This document shows, one piece after another, positions 34,931 to 47,775 of a DNA stretch of 64,000 nucleotides. Origin of the DNA: Larix kaempferi (lineage: Eukaryota > Streptophyta > Pinopsida > Pinales > Pinaceae); the NCBI GenBank assembly GCA_027924585.1, contig BSBM01000636.1, positions 5,658,001 to 5,722,000 on the forward strand, given 5' to 3'. Within the stretch, counting starts at the first letter, position 1, and each line of letters opens with the position of its first letter. The position numbers and the translations under genes are program-made. The notes under the pieces are model-generated. The model did not search any database, was not told the origin of the DNA, and saw only the letters and a list, made by a program, of their open reading frames with translations.

Positions 34931-36935
34931 TGGTGCTGAAGAATATAACTCGGACAAGTACTTCTACACAAGTTCTATGTGAACATGCCAAAAGTGGTTT
35001 GAGATAATTATTTTTTTTATTCACTTTAGGAAAAAGTGAAAGTCTTATATTTAGTTGTTAAATCTAATAAATTGTATTTACTACATTAATGATTTAGACT
35101 AAGGTTAATCTCAATTGTACATCTCACTAAAATATTCGTGTTTTGGTAGATTAGGGTTTTAGAACAAGTATAAATACAGGTAAAGATAGAGAGTTCAGAC
35201 ACAGTTTTTTTCGTTTAGGGATAGCGATTAGAGAGAGAGAGAGAGATCAATGTGCATCAATCGAGAGGAGTCAGACAATAGATCCATACAATAGGTTTTG
35301 TTGTTTTCTCATTTTTGGTGATGGTTGTACCTCTCTTCAATGTTAATTTTTTATCTTTAATTTAGAAATGCAATAGTACTTGAAATCAAGTAACAATCAT
35401 ACACATAAGAAATCACATTCAACACATGAATTTACCTTAGGGAAACCCTCTATGACTTGAGGGAGAAAACCCCAACAAAACCTTCCTTAGTATATTGATA
35501 GATAGCATAGAATGTATTTTACATCAAGCACCCCCAGTGCAATTACAAAGCAAGAGAAAGATAAAGAAGAGAGACTCGGAATAATATCTTGCACAAATAG
35601 AAGCGCCTTGCCTTCAAGGGTGAAGAGAATTCACTTCACATTGAATTCATCAATCTTGTATAACATTTTTATATATTATTCGCATGCATCAGCTTCTATT
35701 TTTATCTTCTAACTTCACGATGAACTCGCCCTCCATCTACATGTATCAATCTTGCATGAAGAAGAGTGCCCCACTTCTCATGCAGTGCATTTACTCACTG
35801 AACTGAGTCTCGGGATGAACTTGCCCCTTAACTAAAAGCTTGCCCACTTAGTTAGGTGGCTAACTTAAGTGTCATCATGCAAGTGTCGCAACTCAAGTGT
35901 CGTCTTTTAGTTTAACATAAGTGTCATATTTTAGTTTAACATAAGTGTCATCATGCAATAACACTTAGTTAACTATATCATCTTTATTATCACTTAGTTA
36001 ACTCTCTTAACTGATTCTTTCTTGTTAACATCACTGTAGTGATCAATTTGAGTTCTCTTTTGATTTACTGAAGTCTTCACTGAAATTTAACAATTTGAAT
36101 TCTCTCTTGATTATTTTATGTGCAATTCGAATTCTCTCATGTCTTATCACACCTTATAGTTATCTCTTGTCTTATATGCATGGTCCACATGTGCCAACTT
36201 AATTATCATATTAAATACACTAAGGAGATTTTCCCAATGATGCAATAATATTGTCCTACTATTGTTCCAAGTGGCTATATGCTAAAGTAATTCACTCTAG
36301 GGTGGCCAGTCCCTAGGGGAGACTTGATAGCTCAACCATGGTTATTAGTACATCACACACAATACATGCTTCGACATGCAAAGCATCACCTCAACACATG
36401 AGGAACTGTATTGACACACAAGACCTTAGCCTTGACTTAGCAAGACTGCACAACATCATCACTTTGACATACAAAGCACTTGCCTCAACACATGAAGCTT
36501 AACCATTCTTGAGTCCAACTCAAGATCCTTCTCCAAGTTTCCTAAGTCCAACTCAGGCTCCTATAAGGCACTACCTCGACACACGAGGCTCAATCTTGAC
36601 ACACAAGATTGACCTGGAGAATGACTCATGATTATGTAACTTTAACATTCAACAAATTATACAGCTCAAGTTGGGGTCCATTTATTTAGCGTGTTGTTGC
36701 TAAGTTTTAGTAGTTGTGTAGGTTGCCTTGTAAACTTTGATTAGTTGAATGAGAAGTTGATTTGAAGGATAAATTCCTTGTGAATGTGTGTAATTGTTTT
36801 ACACTTATGATATTCACTTTCTAGCTATTGTGTGATTGTTTCTATGAGAAGAAGTAAAATTTATGCAATTAAATAACATGTTTGTTTGGTTGAGAACATA
36901 AGGACTTCAATCACCTAGGAATTGGAAAATCTACA
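34931..36935 (+). mobile_element. Probable 5' LTR of a copia relic, interrupted
   Basis: The right end (cta-ca at 36935) directly precedes a tRNA primer match, and a copia Gag follows, so an LTR must end here. A TATA box (tataaata, 35169-35176) and a ga run (35232) lie in the left part. About 35395-36654 looks like a separate insertion in minus orientation, ending 'cattcaaca' (a TGTTGAATG start on the minus strand), but no clean target duplication was found. The start of the LTR is not defined. Confidence 0.45.
35169..35176 (+). promoter_or_regulatory. TATA box of the copia LTR
   Basis: tataaata, about 100 bp before the ga-rich leader, in the expected part of the LTR. Confidence 0.45.
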
Positions 36936-36943
36936 TGGTATCA
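36936..36943 (+). promoter_or_regulatory. Decayed primer binding site
   Basis: tggtatca matches the first eight bases of the initiator Met-tRNA complement; the next bases no longer match. It sits 138 bp before the Gag start. Confidence 0.6.
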
Positions 36944-37080
36944 CTGCTTCTATGATTGGGGATCTAAAGAGTTTAAAACAATATATCAACTACTAGGAAC
37001 CAGGACCAGCAGTTAAAGGGTTTCAGAGGTAGTGCTTACTTACCTATTAGATTTGGGAGTTTGTGTGTTAGAGCTAAAAG

Positions 37081-37764
37081 ATGGCATCAACCAGCCTCAA
37101 GTTTGAGGACTTGTTGGAAGGTTCCTTGAATGTACTATATTGGAAAGTTAGGGTAACTCTCTTATTGGAAGAGAATGATCTCTGGGATATCATCAAGACT
37201 ACAGTGACTTTGTCGACAGATTTGTGGGATTTGGTAGTTCACAAAAAGAAGGAAGTGAAATCCAAACAAATGATTAGGGATGCTATAAAAGATCATTTGA
37301 TCCATCATACATCTGAGAAGAAGAAGGAAAATGACATGTTTGATGCCCTAGTTAACCTTTACTAGAGCAAGAACATAAATAGGAAGATGATATTGCATCA
37401 TAGACTTGGAGCTATAGAGATTACCAAATTAGACATATTTACCAATTACCTGATGAAGGTCATGCAAATTCGTGACCAGCTTGCAGTAGTCGGGGAGAAG
37501 ATTGAAAACAAAGGGCTAGTGAATAGGGCATTGAATGGTTTCTCGAATCGATGGGAAACATTCTCCCATGGTATTTGTGCTCATGAGAATATTCCCTCCT
37601 TTGAAAGACAATGGGATGACTATATCCAAGAAGAGACTTGGATGGAATCAAAGTCCAACCAGCAGGGAGGTGATAGTAACCATGCCCTATTTGGTCAAAC
37701 AAAGAAGGGAAAAGGTAAAGGACCTAGCAAGGGTAAACGAAAGAGTGAGGATTCAATGTCATAG
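37081..37764 (+). pseudogene. Copia Gag, truncated
   Basis: It starts at an ATG after the primer site and reads YWKVRVTLLLEENDLWDII, the usual plant copia Gag opening. It continues with LIHHTSEKKKENDMFDALVN, a stop at 37363, then MILHHRLGAIEITKLDIFTN and QIRDQLAVVGEKIENKGLVN to GKGKGPSKGKRKSEDSMS. The frame ends at 37762, and by about 37795 the sequence changes into the duplicated block, so the zinc knuckle and all of pol are missing. Gag would form the particle shell. Confidence 0.85.
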
Positions 37765-37799
37765 CTAGGGAAGGAGTTGAGTAAAATAAAAGAGTTGGT

Positions 37800-38995
37800 A
37801 ACAACCTTTATTCACATGTCAACTTAGTCAATAAATGGCTTTGCAAACTACCTCAATAAAATTCTCTCCTATAATTATCAGTTTCCACATTTCATACCTC
37901 TTGCAACATTGTTATGCAGGCCTCAATCAAGGGCTCATTGAGTTCTATATGAGGATTGATTGTAAAAATCCTTGAAGATGTTGGAATTCAAAACCCTCAA
38001 ACAATCTATTGAAGAGAAGCATTTCATCCCTACCCACAGAATCTATCTATATTATAGAAATATTCTTCTCCATGGCAAGGTACATTACTATGTTCTTTCA
38101 TGGAAATGATAGTAATTTAGGAAGTATGACCCTTGTTGCAGTCATAGAGATTAGTCATGGGCACCTCTAAAGGGGTGATATAGTCTGAGTGAGGAAAAGT
38201 TATATATTTAGCTTGTCTAATTTGGATTCCATTGGAAATTGAGTTTGTACTGATTCACATTATTTAGATGAAGGGACATTCTCACCTAGGTAAGCTAGAT
38301 TGGAATCCAGACTGCAATAAGTTAGGGTCGTAGGTCGTCAAGTGTGAATTTGTCGTGTTAAATTGTTGTAAGACTTGAGAGAGAAGAAAATGATATCATA
38401 TATTATGCATTGAGAATGGAAAGGGGCCAAGTTGATATGACATACATGAGAAGAGATGGTGTTAGGTTGGCCAAGTTTGGCACCGATCTACATAATATTA
38501 CCATTGAATAATCTCCAAACTTATCTTCAAGGAGTTATGGTAATTACCATTAAAGCATCCTTAAATGATTTATCAATGTTGAGTGACTTTTCAGATTAAG
38601 AAGGTTAGAGCACAATACGAGAAGATGTAACTAGTACAAAAGTATCGGTTTATGTAGAATACATGTATGATGAAGTAATGTGGTATTGTGCATGGCACTA
38701 TTGGTGATGTCGGGTGCACATTATAAATTGTAGGGAACTATGGATAGGCACATGGAACATATAGAGGGCCATGTATTGGGTATAACTGCGTGGAAAAGGT
38801 GTAGGATGCTCATTTCGATTATAGGGCACATGCAACATGTATACACATGTAAGGTATAGATGCAACATACAAGGCTCTGCAAGATTATTGTAGTGTATAT
38901 AACAAGCTACCAGGGTAGTAGACTTGCAACATACTACTACTCTTGGAAATCATTAAAAGAAGACCAAACATCTTCTTCTGTGCAGAGGATAAATA
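37800..38995 (-). repeat. Duplicated gene-like block, copy 2
   Basis: The counterpart of 32640-34930. Its coding-looking segment (37920-38110) has more stops than copy 1 but keeps DEMLLFNRLFEGFE. It directly follows the truncated copia Gag. Confidence 0.7.
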
Positions 38996-40379
38996 AGAGT
39001 GCTCATAATATTTGTGTTTAGCATACCAAAACATGCACGTGCCAATGACAAAACAAGACACACCCACGTTCATTAAGATGGCTTAAAGGCGAGGAGTAAA
39101 AATGACAAAGGCAATCAAGTGTTTAGCAGATGGTTTAAATATAGGTCACTGGAATGGACAATGAATTGGTTGTGTGGTGGTAATTAGTGTGGGGAGACAT
39201 AGATTCAACCTTCTTTTGTTCTTGATTTTCTTGAGAATTTGGGATAATTGCAGGTAGCAAAAAAACATGCAACCACAAAATGTGGATTGGAAATAGGAGA
39301 GGCAATTTTGCAACATTAAATGAACAAAAGGAGCACATGCAAGTCTCAACATCACAGTCATTGAAGTCAAAAAAATGATCATGGTAGGGATGCACATGAA
39401 TATGCCATATTTATAAAATAGTTCTTACTCTCTTTAATGTTGTTCTACAAATTTCTAGCATTAACATGTCCAACAATATCTTCATCCATTAATTTGACCC
39501 CCTTGCATTCTTTTTTAATAGCAATTTTCCCGAATGGAAGCAATGTTGATGGTTGATCATTAATTGCACACCTAATCTATTCACCATAGTTTGATGCTTG
39601 AAAGTATTCAAACATTTAGTGTGGTAGTCATTTGTTTGATACACAAATAGCTTGTATATTCATACAAATTTAGTGTAACATTGTTTGATTTCATTGCTAT
39701 TACTAAACTAGAGCCTAGCTCAATAAATGACTCCCTTCAGACTCACACCAATCTCCTACCAGACCATAACATAATTAACTACACAACTATAAAAATAATT
39801 CTATCAAAATTTACTAAATTATAGTGCAAATGACTTCATTAAAATATATTTATCTTAATATTGGATTGATTAAGCACATCCTTTCATTGGCACAAAAATT
39901 TATGATAGAAATTCAAGGTCTTTGTTGGTTTCTTGAAGAACGCTTCATAACAATATGTGTATCTTCTTCTTCTTCCTTCTATTTCTCCAACCAATTTGAT
40001 GGCCTCATTAACTTCCTTAGACAACAACAATTTTTCATGGGACCTTTCTCGCCTGTAGAGCTACCCGATGGTGATGGCAATGGCAGACCTCTCTTTCACA
40101 TGAAGACTCTCAAATCCAACCCAAATTCTCACATGTAAGTCTATTGGAAACCATATATTCATTAAGATAATCACTTTGTGTTCATTTCAACCAAGGGACA
40201 TTGAAATCATTTGTTTAACATTTAGATTGTACCACCATGGATCCATAGTAACCTTGAACTATTACGTAGCTAGAGGGAAAAAACTATTTGGGGGATCTAG
40301 TTAGCAAGAAACTCACAATTGTTTGAGGACAAATACATCCATTCTTTTCAATGATTTTCATGAATTAAATATATTTCTT
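38996..40379. other. Unassigned; one short open frame
   Basis: An open plus frame at 39824-40138 ends in GPFSPVELPDGDGNGRPLFH, a sequence with no domain I recognise, and stops just before the RNase H relic. The rest is AT-rich without features. Confidence 0.25.
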
Positions 40380-40870
40380 ATAATTGTAAGATGATTGTTA
40401 AGCAAAAGACAACCAAATAGATAAGGGAACTAGTCATTAACAAAACCCATGCTTAAGGACTTCTTATGGAGCTAGTTGAGCCCACCATAATTCAAAGGTG
40501 CAAGTGGTATGGTGTACCTCTCAAGACCCACATGGATAGGTTTAAAGCAATATTTGAAGAAGGGGGAAACAACTATGTTGAGGCAATGGCTTTAAGATTT
40601 CCTTTGAAGTATGCAATGGACAAAAATGTTAGACAAATCTAGATCTATGGAGATTGTAGCTTTATTATAAATTGGTTGAAAGGGACAATTTAGCAAACCA
40701 ATACTACTCTTACACTTATTGGTGAACAATTAAAAGAAGTGGCAAACTCCTCTGAGTCCATCACTTTTACTCATATGTAGAGAGAGTTGAATCTGGAAGT
40801 TGATTCCCTTTCAAAGGAAGCTCAACAAGTAGCAAAAGGTATTTTGATCAAGGAGAAAATAGGTATGGCT
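40380..40870 (+). pseudogene. RNase H-like (RVT_3) fragment of a LINE or related element
   Basis: Translated with two or three stops: IYGDCSFIINWLKGTI near 40640 and TLIGEQLKEVANSSESITFT with RELNLEVDSLSKEAQQVAKG to about 40840. The GDxxxxIxW and N/L-x-x-x-D-x-L-S/A patterns are those of plant RNase H-like domains carried at the C-terminus of L1-type LINEs. The N-terminal half of the domain is poorly preserved. Confidence 0.6.
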
Positions 40871-42829
40871 TCATTTCCATCTATACTTGCATATTTTAAA
40901 TGCCTTTAAAACATACTTGAAGGGTGTGAGGTTATGCAATGAATTTTATGGAAATTTGTTGTATTTTGATGTAAGATCCTCAATTTTGTAAAATACAAGC
41001 AACGAGAGATACATGTCTAGGCATAGCTTTTAAAGCACTTTTTTGGAATCTTAAAAATAAGGTTAGAGGTGGTGATGTATGGTTGATTTTCCTATAGTAT
41101 GTGTACATGCAACAAGCACAAAAAAAGTGTATTTTCCATTATACTATGAATAAATATGTTGATTTTTTCTTTAGAACAAAAAAGATTGGAGGGAAAAACA
41201 ATTAATAATTGATAGTAGTACTCAATATAAATGCAGCATGCCATCATCAATCAACTTGTCAGATATACAATTAACCTTCATAATAGAGGTCAATGGAATC
41301 TACACCTTCATGTTCCCTTCATTATCCTATCATCCAGAAAATGAGTTGTGTTCTCATACAAATATCAACATCTAATTAAATCATGAATCATTACGAGCAT
41401 GCCTTGTACACAATAGAGAATCAAGTGGCATGGATGTTTCACTTCCACGTGTAAGTCTTCCTACCATGCCAAAAAAAGACTTGGGTTTCCCTCCTACTCA
41501 AGTTCCTCATCCCCATCCTTGACCCTATTAAGCTTCCCACCTCTATGTGTCAATCTCCAATTTTAGCACCTACTACCTTTCCATTGAAAACTCTACCATG
41601 AGATCCCTTCTCTCCCATCATTACTCAATTCACATTTAATACCTTTTCGTGTTCCCCTTTACTGGTGTATGGGTTTTCTAGCTGTAATGATTGCTTTTTA
41701 AATATGTGTGAATATGTGATAATGTAACACAAAGATATACAAGGTGTTACATATAGTAGGAACTAATGAATCATAGAGGATTCAAATTTGGTGAAATACA
41801 TAACCATGTATGTATCACACTTGGGAATTTGACTTCTTCATAAATTTAATGCAATTTCTATTTTTGCATTTATAACTTTGTTGTTATTTCTACACTTAAT
41901 ATTATCACTAACAATGCCTTACATATTCATAGGGGCAATTCTTTCACCATTAATGAACAATTCATAGTCACATAACCTAGAAGTTAGGAAATAACAGACT
42001 CTCACATAACATTTAAAATAATCAATACCTCATAGTCACATATCCTAGGACCTAGGAAATAGTAGACTCTGATATAACACTTAAAAATAACCGAAAACTA
42101 AGTTAGTTGGCTTGTGTTGATCGCAATAAAAAATTCTAAAAAACATAATTGATGAAGAAAAAAATAGCATTATTTTGAATAAAAGAAAAGTAATTAAATT
42201 TTACTGTAGATTTTATATTAGGACATGATCTCTTATTTAAAAACATGAATATGTATATGTATGTTTAACACAAAAAGTAAAATATTGTCTTGATTAGATA
42301 AGGGAATAAAATATGATGGAAGGTTTTTATAGTTGTATAAACATTTCCAAGGCTCCATTCATTGATGTATTTCTTTTTTTTTTAATTTTCCAACATATGT
42401 GACACCATATGATAGAGGTATTTGATTGTTTTTTCACACACATGCACCCATAAAACATGCTCTATAAAGAAAGATGGGAAGTTTGAGCAAGAAAACATAT
42501 TCATCTTAAAACCAATCAATGATTATGTTAGTAGGAGGCACCACTCCCTTGTGGCTTCCCCCATTGGCATAAGAATCATGGTATGTTGAGACTTAGATGC
42601 AATCATGAACCAGCCCTCACAACCAATGTGAGATAACACATAAGAGGAAATGATGTTTCATAGTCTAATATTATGAGACAAATGAGTACTTCCAAACAAA
42701 AGAGGTAGAAACTTCTTGCTAGATTAAAGTGAGAGTCACAAGAACACAATACTTCAACAACGTTTAGTCAATATTATTACAACCACCTTTACGTCCATAG
42801 CCTACTTAATTATAAGGTCTCCTTAGTAG
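40871..42829. other. Unassigned AT-rich sequence
   Basis: No open frame or repeat pair was recognised. 41960-42070 holds two copies of a 'cacataacctaggaa...tagactct' block about 70 bp apart. Confidence 0.3.
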
Positions 42830-44185
42830 TGTTGGAAATTTCATTTGAATGGCACTTCAATGTAATTCAAAATTTTCACCTTCTTTCTAGAAGAGTCCTC
42901 AAATCTTAACCCCAAAAATTTCTACCCTATGACTTTTGTCAATTAAAGTACAAAACAACAATGGACGAAGTACAATATTAACTCACTTTCAAACAACCCT
43001 TAACTTTCAGACAATTAAGGAGAAAAGACAACAACCAATGAATTTTTCAACCCTTCTAGGGAAACTTATCAACCAATATTCAAATCTGAAAATGTACTTT
43101 TACAATATAAATAACAACAGTAAAATCAACCCCTTCATCTTTTTCTTTAGATGTCAAATCACTTAACAATTTCCCCTTTTACTCCGACCTAGTCAACAAG
43201 ATCATAAATATGTGTAAATAAAAAAATATGAAAAACACATGTAGCTAAAAATCAAATATGAAATTGACATAGTAAATGAATGGTTGGAAACTTCATATAT
43301 AAGCTCAATCACGAAGTGCATACCATATCCTCCTCACAAGTCTAGAAATTCCAACTATGTAAAAATGCCTTAGATAATAAGGTAAATAATCCACGAGACC
43401 TTGTAGGCCACATAAGTGAGACATCCACTCTATAGTACAAATTGCATGCTCTAATGATGATGGTATGCATGATAAGGACTCTAAGGTGATGTAGCTACAT
43501 CAGGCAAGTCCACACCACTCCATGATCGCAAGCCTCCATGGACTCCATCTATCCTCCAAAGCAAAGTACTCCATTGGGATAAATATCCCTTACAAGAGCA
43601 CCATTGAATCCCCAAGGCATCCTCAAGCCATCTCCAATCCTTTGAATAAGAATTTAGGCTACCACATGCCATATATGGATTGAATCCCTCCTTCATGATG
43701 AACAATTCTCCACATACCATGTAGTGCATTCTCCCACCAAGTGAATCCTCAATGTGGTCATCATGAAGTGCATCCACCATCCAGGAAATAGATCTTCAAT
43801 GCCCAAGGGAAGAACCTTGGGCCAACAATAAACTGAGTTCAAGCATCCACTGGGAAAGCTATCTCAAGTGTGAATATCCATCGTGGACCATCTCTTATGC
43901 TACAATCCATATTGTACCATCCAATATTTGAACATGTGCCATGTACCTTAAATACGATGAAGCTCCCCCAAAAATGTTTCCCGAGGGAAGAACCTTGGGC
44001 CAACAATCAATTGAGTTCAAGCATCCACTGAGAAATCTATCTCAAGTGTGCATATCCATCATGGACCATCTCTTATGCTACAATCCATCTTGTACCATAC
44101 ATAATTTGAACATACACCGTGTAGCTAAAATACAATGAAGCACCCCCAAAAATGTTGTAAATACTTATGTAATAACCTAAAAACA
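42830..44185 (-). repeat. 3' LTR of the split copia element
   Basis: 1356 bp. Relative to the right LTR it lacks about 400 bp (the part equivalent to 48345-48585 plus 55753-55915) and has a 178-bp tandem duplication (units starting near 43807 and 43985). Confidence 0.8.
43807..44162. repeat. 178-bp tandem duplication in the 3' LTR
   Basis: 'gggaagaaccttgggccaac' begins at 43807 and 43985, and the similarity continues to the 'cccaaaaatgtt' blocks. The other LTR has one copy (near 56321). Confidence 0.85.
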
Positions 44186-44993
44186 TAATGCTCCCTCTTT
44201 AGGAGGAAAGTGTTTACACCGACTCCTTTGGCTCCCTCTACAACTCCATCAAATCTACTATCTGCAAATCATCACTAGCTATGATGTCAGAATCAACAAT
44301 TGTACATCTGCAACAAGACTATCAACCATGGTATCATACATCTCAATCCTCCATTGAATAATGATCAATTGTGAATATATAGGAATATCTCCCTGGATCA
44401 ACAACCAACCGCCAACCTTCATCATCCTCAACATCATGGGTCACCATAAAAAAACACCACACAATGAAATATCTAGGACATCTTGCAAAGACAAGAAAAT
44501 CCACATACAAGAAATTTATCATGGAAGTAAAAGCTCGTGGTATAGAAATCAAACTATGTAAGGTCGTCATCAACTTGTAATCATGAAAATCCCTCTTATG
44601 CATCTCAAATCCCTTAGCAATTGAACTATCTTGAATTAGGTAATATCCAACATCTCGAGAGATTCTTGGAGTAAGAGTCTCGTCAAAGGAGACTCCCTTT
44701 GTTTGAGAGAATCTAGAATCCCCAACCCTATTCTCCACAAAACTCCAATTAGCCGCAACTCTGGAATCAATCCTGGCAACGTCCTCCATCAAGGCATCTC
44801 ACCTCTCTAATGAATAACTAGAAGACTCATGGAGGAAGTCAATCTCATCGTCTCATCTCTCCTCCTCTATACAACTAGAAGTCACATGAATGGAAGAAAC
44901 AAGTGCTATATGACTAACATATCTCCTAGGTGGTACACTCACTCTCACTAAAGATTTGGGTGATCCCACCTACTCCCTAGCCTCCTGCAATGT
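44186..44993 (-). pseudogene. Decayed copia pol region between integrase and 3' LTR
   Basis: A minus frame at 44343-44792 contains SRFSQTKGVSFDETLTPRIS, which resembles the opening of copia reverse transcriptase, but the polymerase palm with its YxDD box is not seen. Upstream, 44800-44990 carries fragments such as LVRVSVPPRRYVSHIALVSS typical of the linker before it. The space left is too small for a full polymerase and RNase H. Confidence 0.4.
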
Positions 44994-45760
44994 CTACATA
45001 AACCATCTTCGTCTCCTATGGGATGGAGTGGATGGTAAGTGCATATCTAATCCGAGCCTCACCTCACCTAAATATGGCTCATCATGAGCCTCATGTTTAG
45101 TGTTTGGAACAATGTCTTCCTTGCTTTCTTTAATCATTGAAGGAAGGTCATGTGAACTGGAAGCTCTCTCATCAAACTTCACATCTTTTCTTACCATGGT
45201 CTTCCTATGAGCTAGAATGTAGACCCTTTAATCTTTGGAAATGCCACTGTATCCAACAAAGATACCCTTCATACTAGAGGGTTCCAACTTTGTCCTCTTC
45301 TCCTTAGGCACATGAATATAAACTAGACTATCAAACACATGAAGATGAGATAGATTTGGCTTCACACCAGTAAATTCCTCCTCCATGGTCATGTCCTTCA
45401 ATATTATGTGAGGAAACATGTTTTAAATATACATGGTTGTGTTGCAAGCCTTAGCCCAATAGCTCATGGGAAAATCTTTGTCATGAATTAGAGACTTAAC
45501 AATCTCTATGATGGACCAATTCTTCCTCTTAGAAACCCCATTTTGTCATGGATTGTAAGTTATAGTCAACGCCCTTTTGGTACATGCTTCCTTGCAAAAA
45601 TACTCAAACTTCACAGAGGTATTCTCTCCTCCATTATATGAGCAAAGTAATTTTATCTTTCTTCCTATTTGATTTTCAACCAAGGCCTTGAATTCTATGA
45701 ACTTACTAAACACTTCATCCTTAGTCTTCAAAAAATAGATCTAGGTCTTGGTGAGGTCTT
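44994..45760 (-). pseudogene. Copia integrase, broken
   Basis: The minus strand reads IYFLKTKDEVFSKFIEFK and LVENQIGRKIKLLCSYNGGE (45600-45740), VSHL-like PNLSHLHVFDSLVYIHVPKE with IFVGYSG (45228-45370), then a linker frame at 44994-45197. A TAG near 45742 stands where a Trp is usual, and the Asp of the second catalytic motif (SDNGGE) is Tyr. The zinc-binding part should lie to the right but is replaced by repeats at 45870-46280. Integrase would insert the element's DNA. Confidence 0.8.
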
Positions 45761-45870
45761 GCAAAATAAAACATCAATAAGAGTGACAATATAACAACTA
45801 CTTGTTAAAAAGATAAAATACATAGATCCTAATCTATAAACTGCCTTGGATATTCCATTGGAATAATCCA

Positions 45871-46275
45871 TCACAATAGATATTACAACTTTCTGCAAAC
45901 CCTTAGTTATGCAATGTTTAGTGAAGATTTAAGATTCATTGTGTTGGCTTAACTCCATGGGATGCTAAAATAAACTAAACCTGGAAGGAAAATAACTATA
46001 GCAAAACAACACGTCCACACAAATAACAAGATGTACCCTAGGAAAACCCACTATGGGGAAAAACCTAGCCAGAAGTGAGGACTATGCCTTGCTTCCACTA
46101 TAATAGTTCGTCACAATATATCTTACAACTTCCCGCAAACTCTTAGTTATGCAATGTTTACTGAATATTTAAGATTCGTCATGTTAGCTTAATTCCACAT
46201 AATTCTAAAATAAATTGAAATTGAAAGGAAAATAGCTAGAGAAAAATAACACAAAATGTACCTTAGGAAAACCCA
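45871..46275. repeat. Direct repeat inside the copia element
   Basis: 45871-46050 and 46111-46275 share 'cttagttatgcaatgttta', 'gaaaataactat'-type and 'ggaaaaccca' blocks at about 80% identity with the same orientation. They interrupt the integrase coding order, so they are probably part of another insertion. Confidence 0.65.
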
Positions 46276-47412
46276 TCCATAATTGTTATTTTCTTTTCCA
46301 ATATGCAATGCAAATACAAAGAAAGTGGTATTATCTATGGAGTTACCTATGACACTATGGCCTATATGGCTACTATAGGACCTCCTACTTCCTCTGTTAG
46401 GCTCTATTATCCACTCCCTTTCTCTTGGTTGGCTATGGAACAATATAATAACACCATTGGAATGGAGTCCCCTCTTCAGTCCTAGTGGCCCAATATTTAA
46501 TAATGTCCTAATAGCCATCTACAATTAATCTTACGGTTTTTGCGTGCCTCAACTCCTAATTAGGGTTAGGGTTTTGGACCCTATAGAATGTTCTTGAATG
46601 TCCATAGATGACTAGTTCCACATGTGTGGGTAATAAGAGTTGATGTTGAATCCACTCAATACCATGGTGGTCAACATGATAGGTTAACTTGCAGGAGGCA
46701 TAAATTCTTCATACAAACTTCGATTGAGGTGATGTTTGCATCGTTGGAAATCTCTCAGAGTGTATAACAATGTCGAGAGGATATGAAATTTGTCATAAAA
46801 TTTTGACCACAAAAATAATTGTTTCATCCCTCAAGTAGGCCTTAGAAGGTTTTGGACCCCAAATCTACAAAGTAAGGCCTACCCTTAAAATGGACCCTAC
46901 AAGCTAATTCATCCAATCTTTCCAACCAGAAAGCACCAAATAAATGACAAATCATATATCGATCCATTTATGATCACATCCACATACATCTAAATGGATC
47001 AGATCAATATTTCATGATCTTGATCTATGCTCATTACTAGGAAAAGCAATATTGATGTGCTTGCTAAGAGCACGTCATTTGTAAACACCCTCCTTCTCTA
47101 TCTTGAAGTCCGGTAATCTCTATAATAACTTCCTGAAGATATGTAATGATCCATAATGCAAGTGACCAAGACATTTGTGTCGTAACTCACACACTATCAT
47201 GCACCAACACATCATATACTTCATTGAATTCACATGCAACCTATAAATACCTCCAACGTGAACCCCTTTTTCCACAACATGGTTTCATCTCCTAAAGATG
47301 ACCTCCTAATCATCAAACTCGGCCATACACTGAAGATCTACTATATAACATTATTCTTCAACCAAGGAACATAAAAAGCATTACTCAACTCAACAACATC
47401 ACTTGTGGGTGT

Positions 47413-47613
47413 CTAGAAGGAGATAGAGCCAAGTCCTCTCATGGGATAAGTGGAATCATGATCAAGGTCTACACTTAATCCTCCCTCTTTCTCCTGAATC
47501 CTACTAAATAATGACTTGTCATATGTCATATGTCTAGAAGCTCCATTGTCCACATACCAATCAACACTAGATATAGCGTTAGAAGATAAACAATAGGTCA
47601 AGGACATATCCAT
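47413..47613 (-). pseudogene. Copia protease fragment
   Basis: MDMSLTYCLSSNAISSVDWY then VDNGASRHMT. The active-site triplet Asp-Ser-Gly of retroviral-type aspartic proteases is Asp-Asn-Gly here. Only about 160 bp separate it from the primer site, so the whole Gag region is deleted. Confidence 0.75.
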
Positions 47614-47775
47614 CCTGGAAAATCTTCAATATGAAGAAGAAGCGACCCTTCCAAGGGTTAAGGTGTTTATCTCAAGCAATCTAGGGTTTCATACCCATTG
47701 ACTTCAATAATCAATAGTTGAAATATAACTCTCTCTTTCTCGAGAGTGATCTCAACTACAATTGATTTGATACCA

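Noticed and set aside
44343-44792. Intact 149-codon protein gene
   Set aside because: It lies inside a decayed copia element and only a short part resembles polymerase; the length is probably chance.
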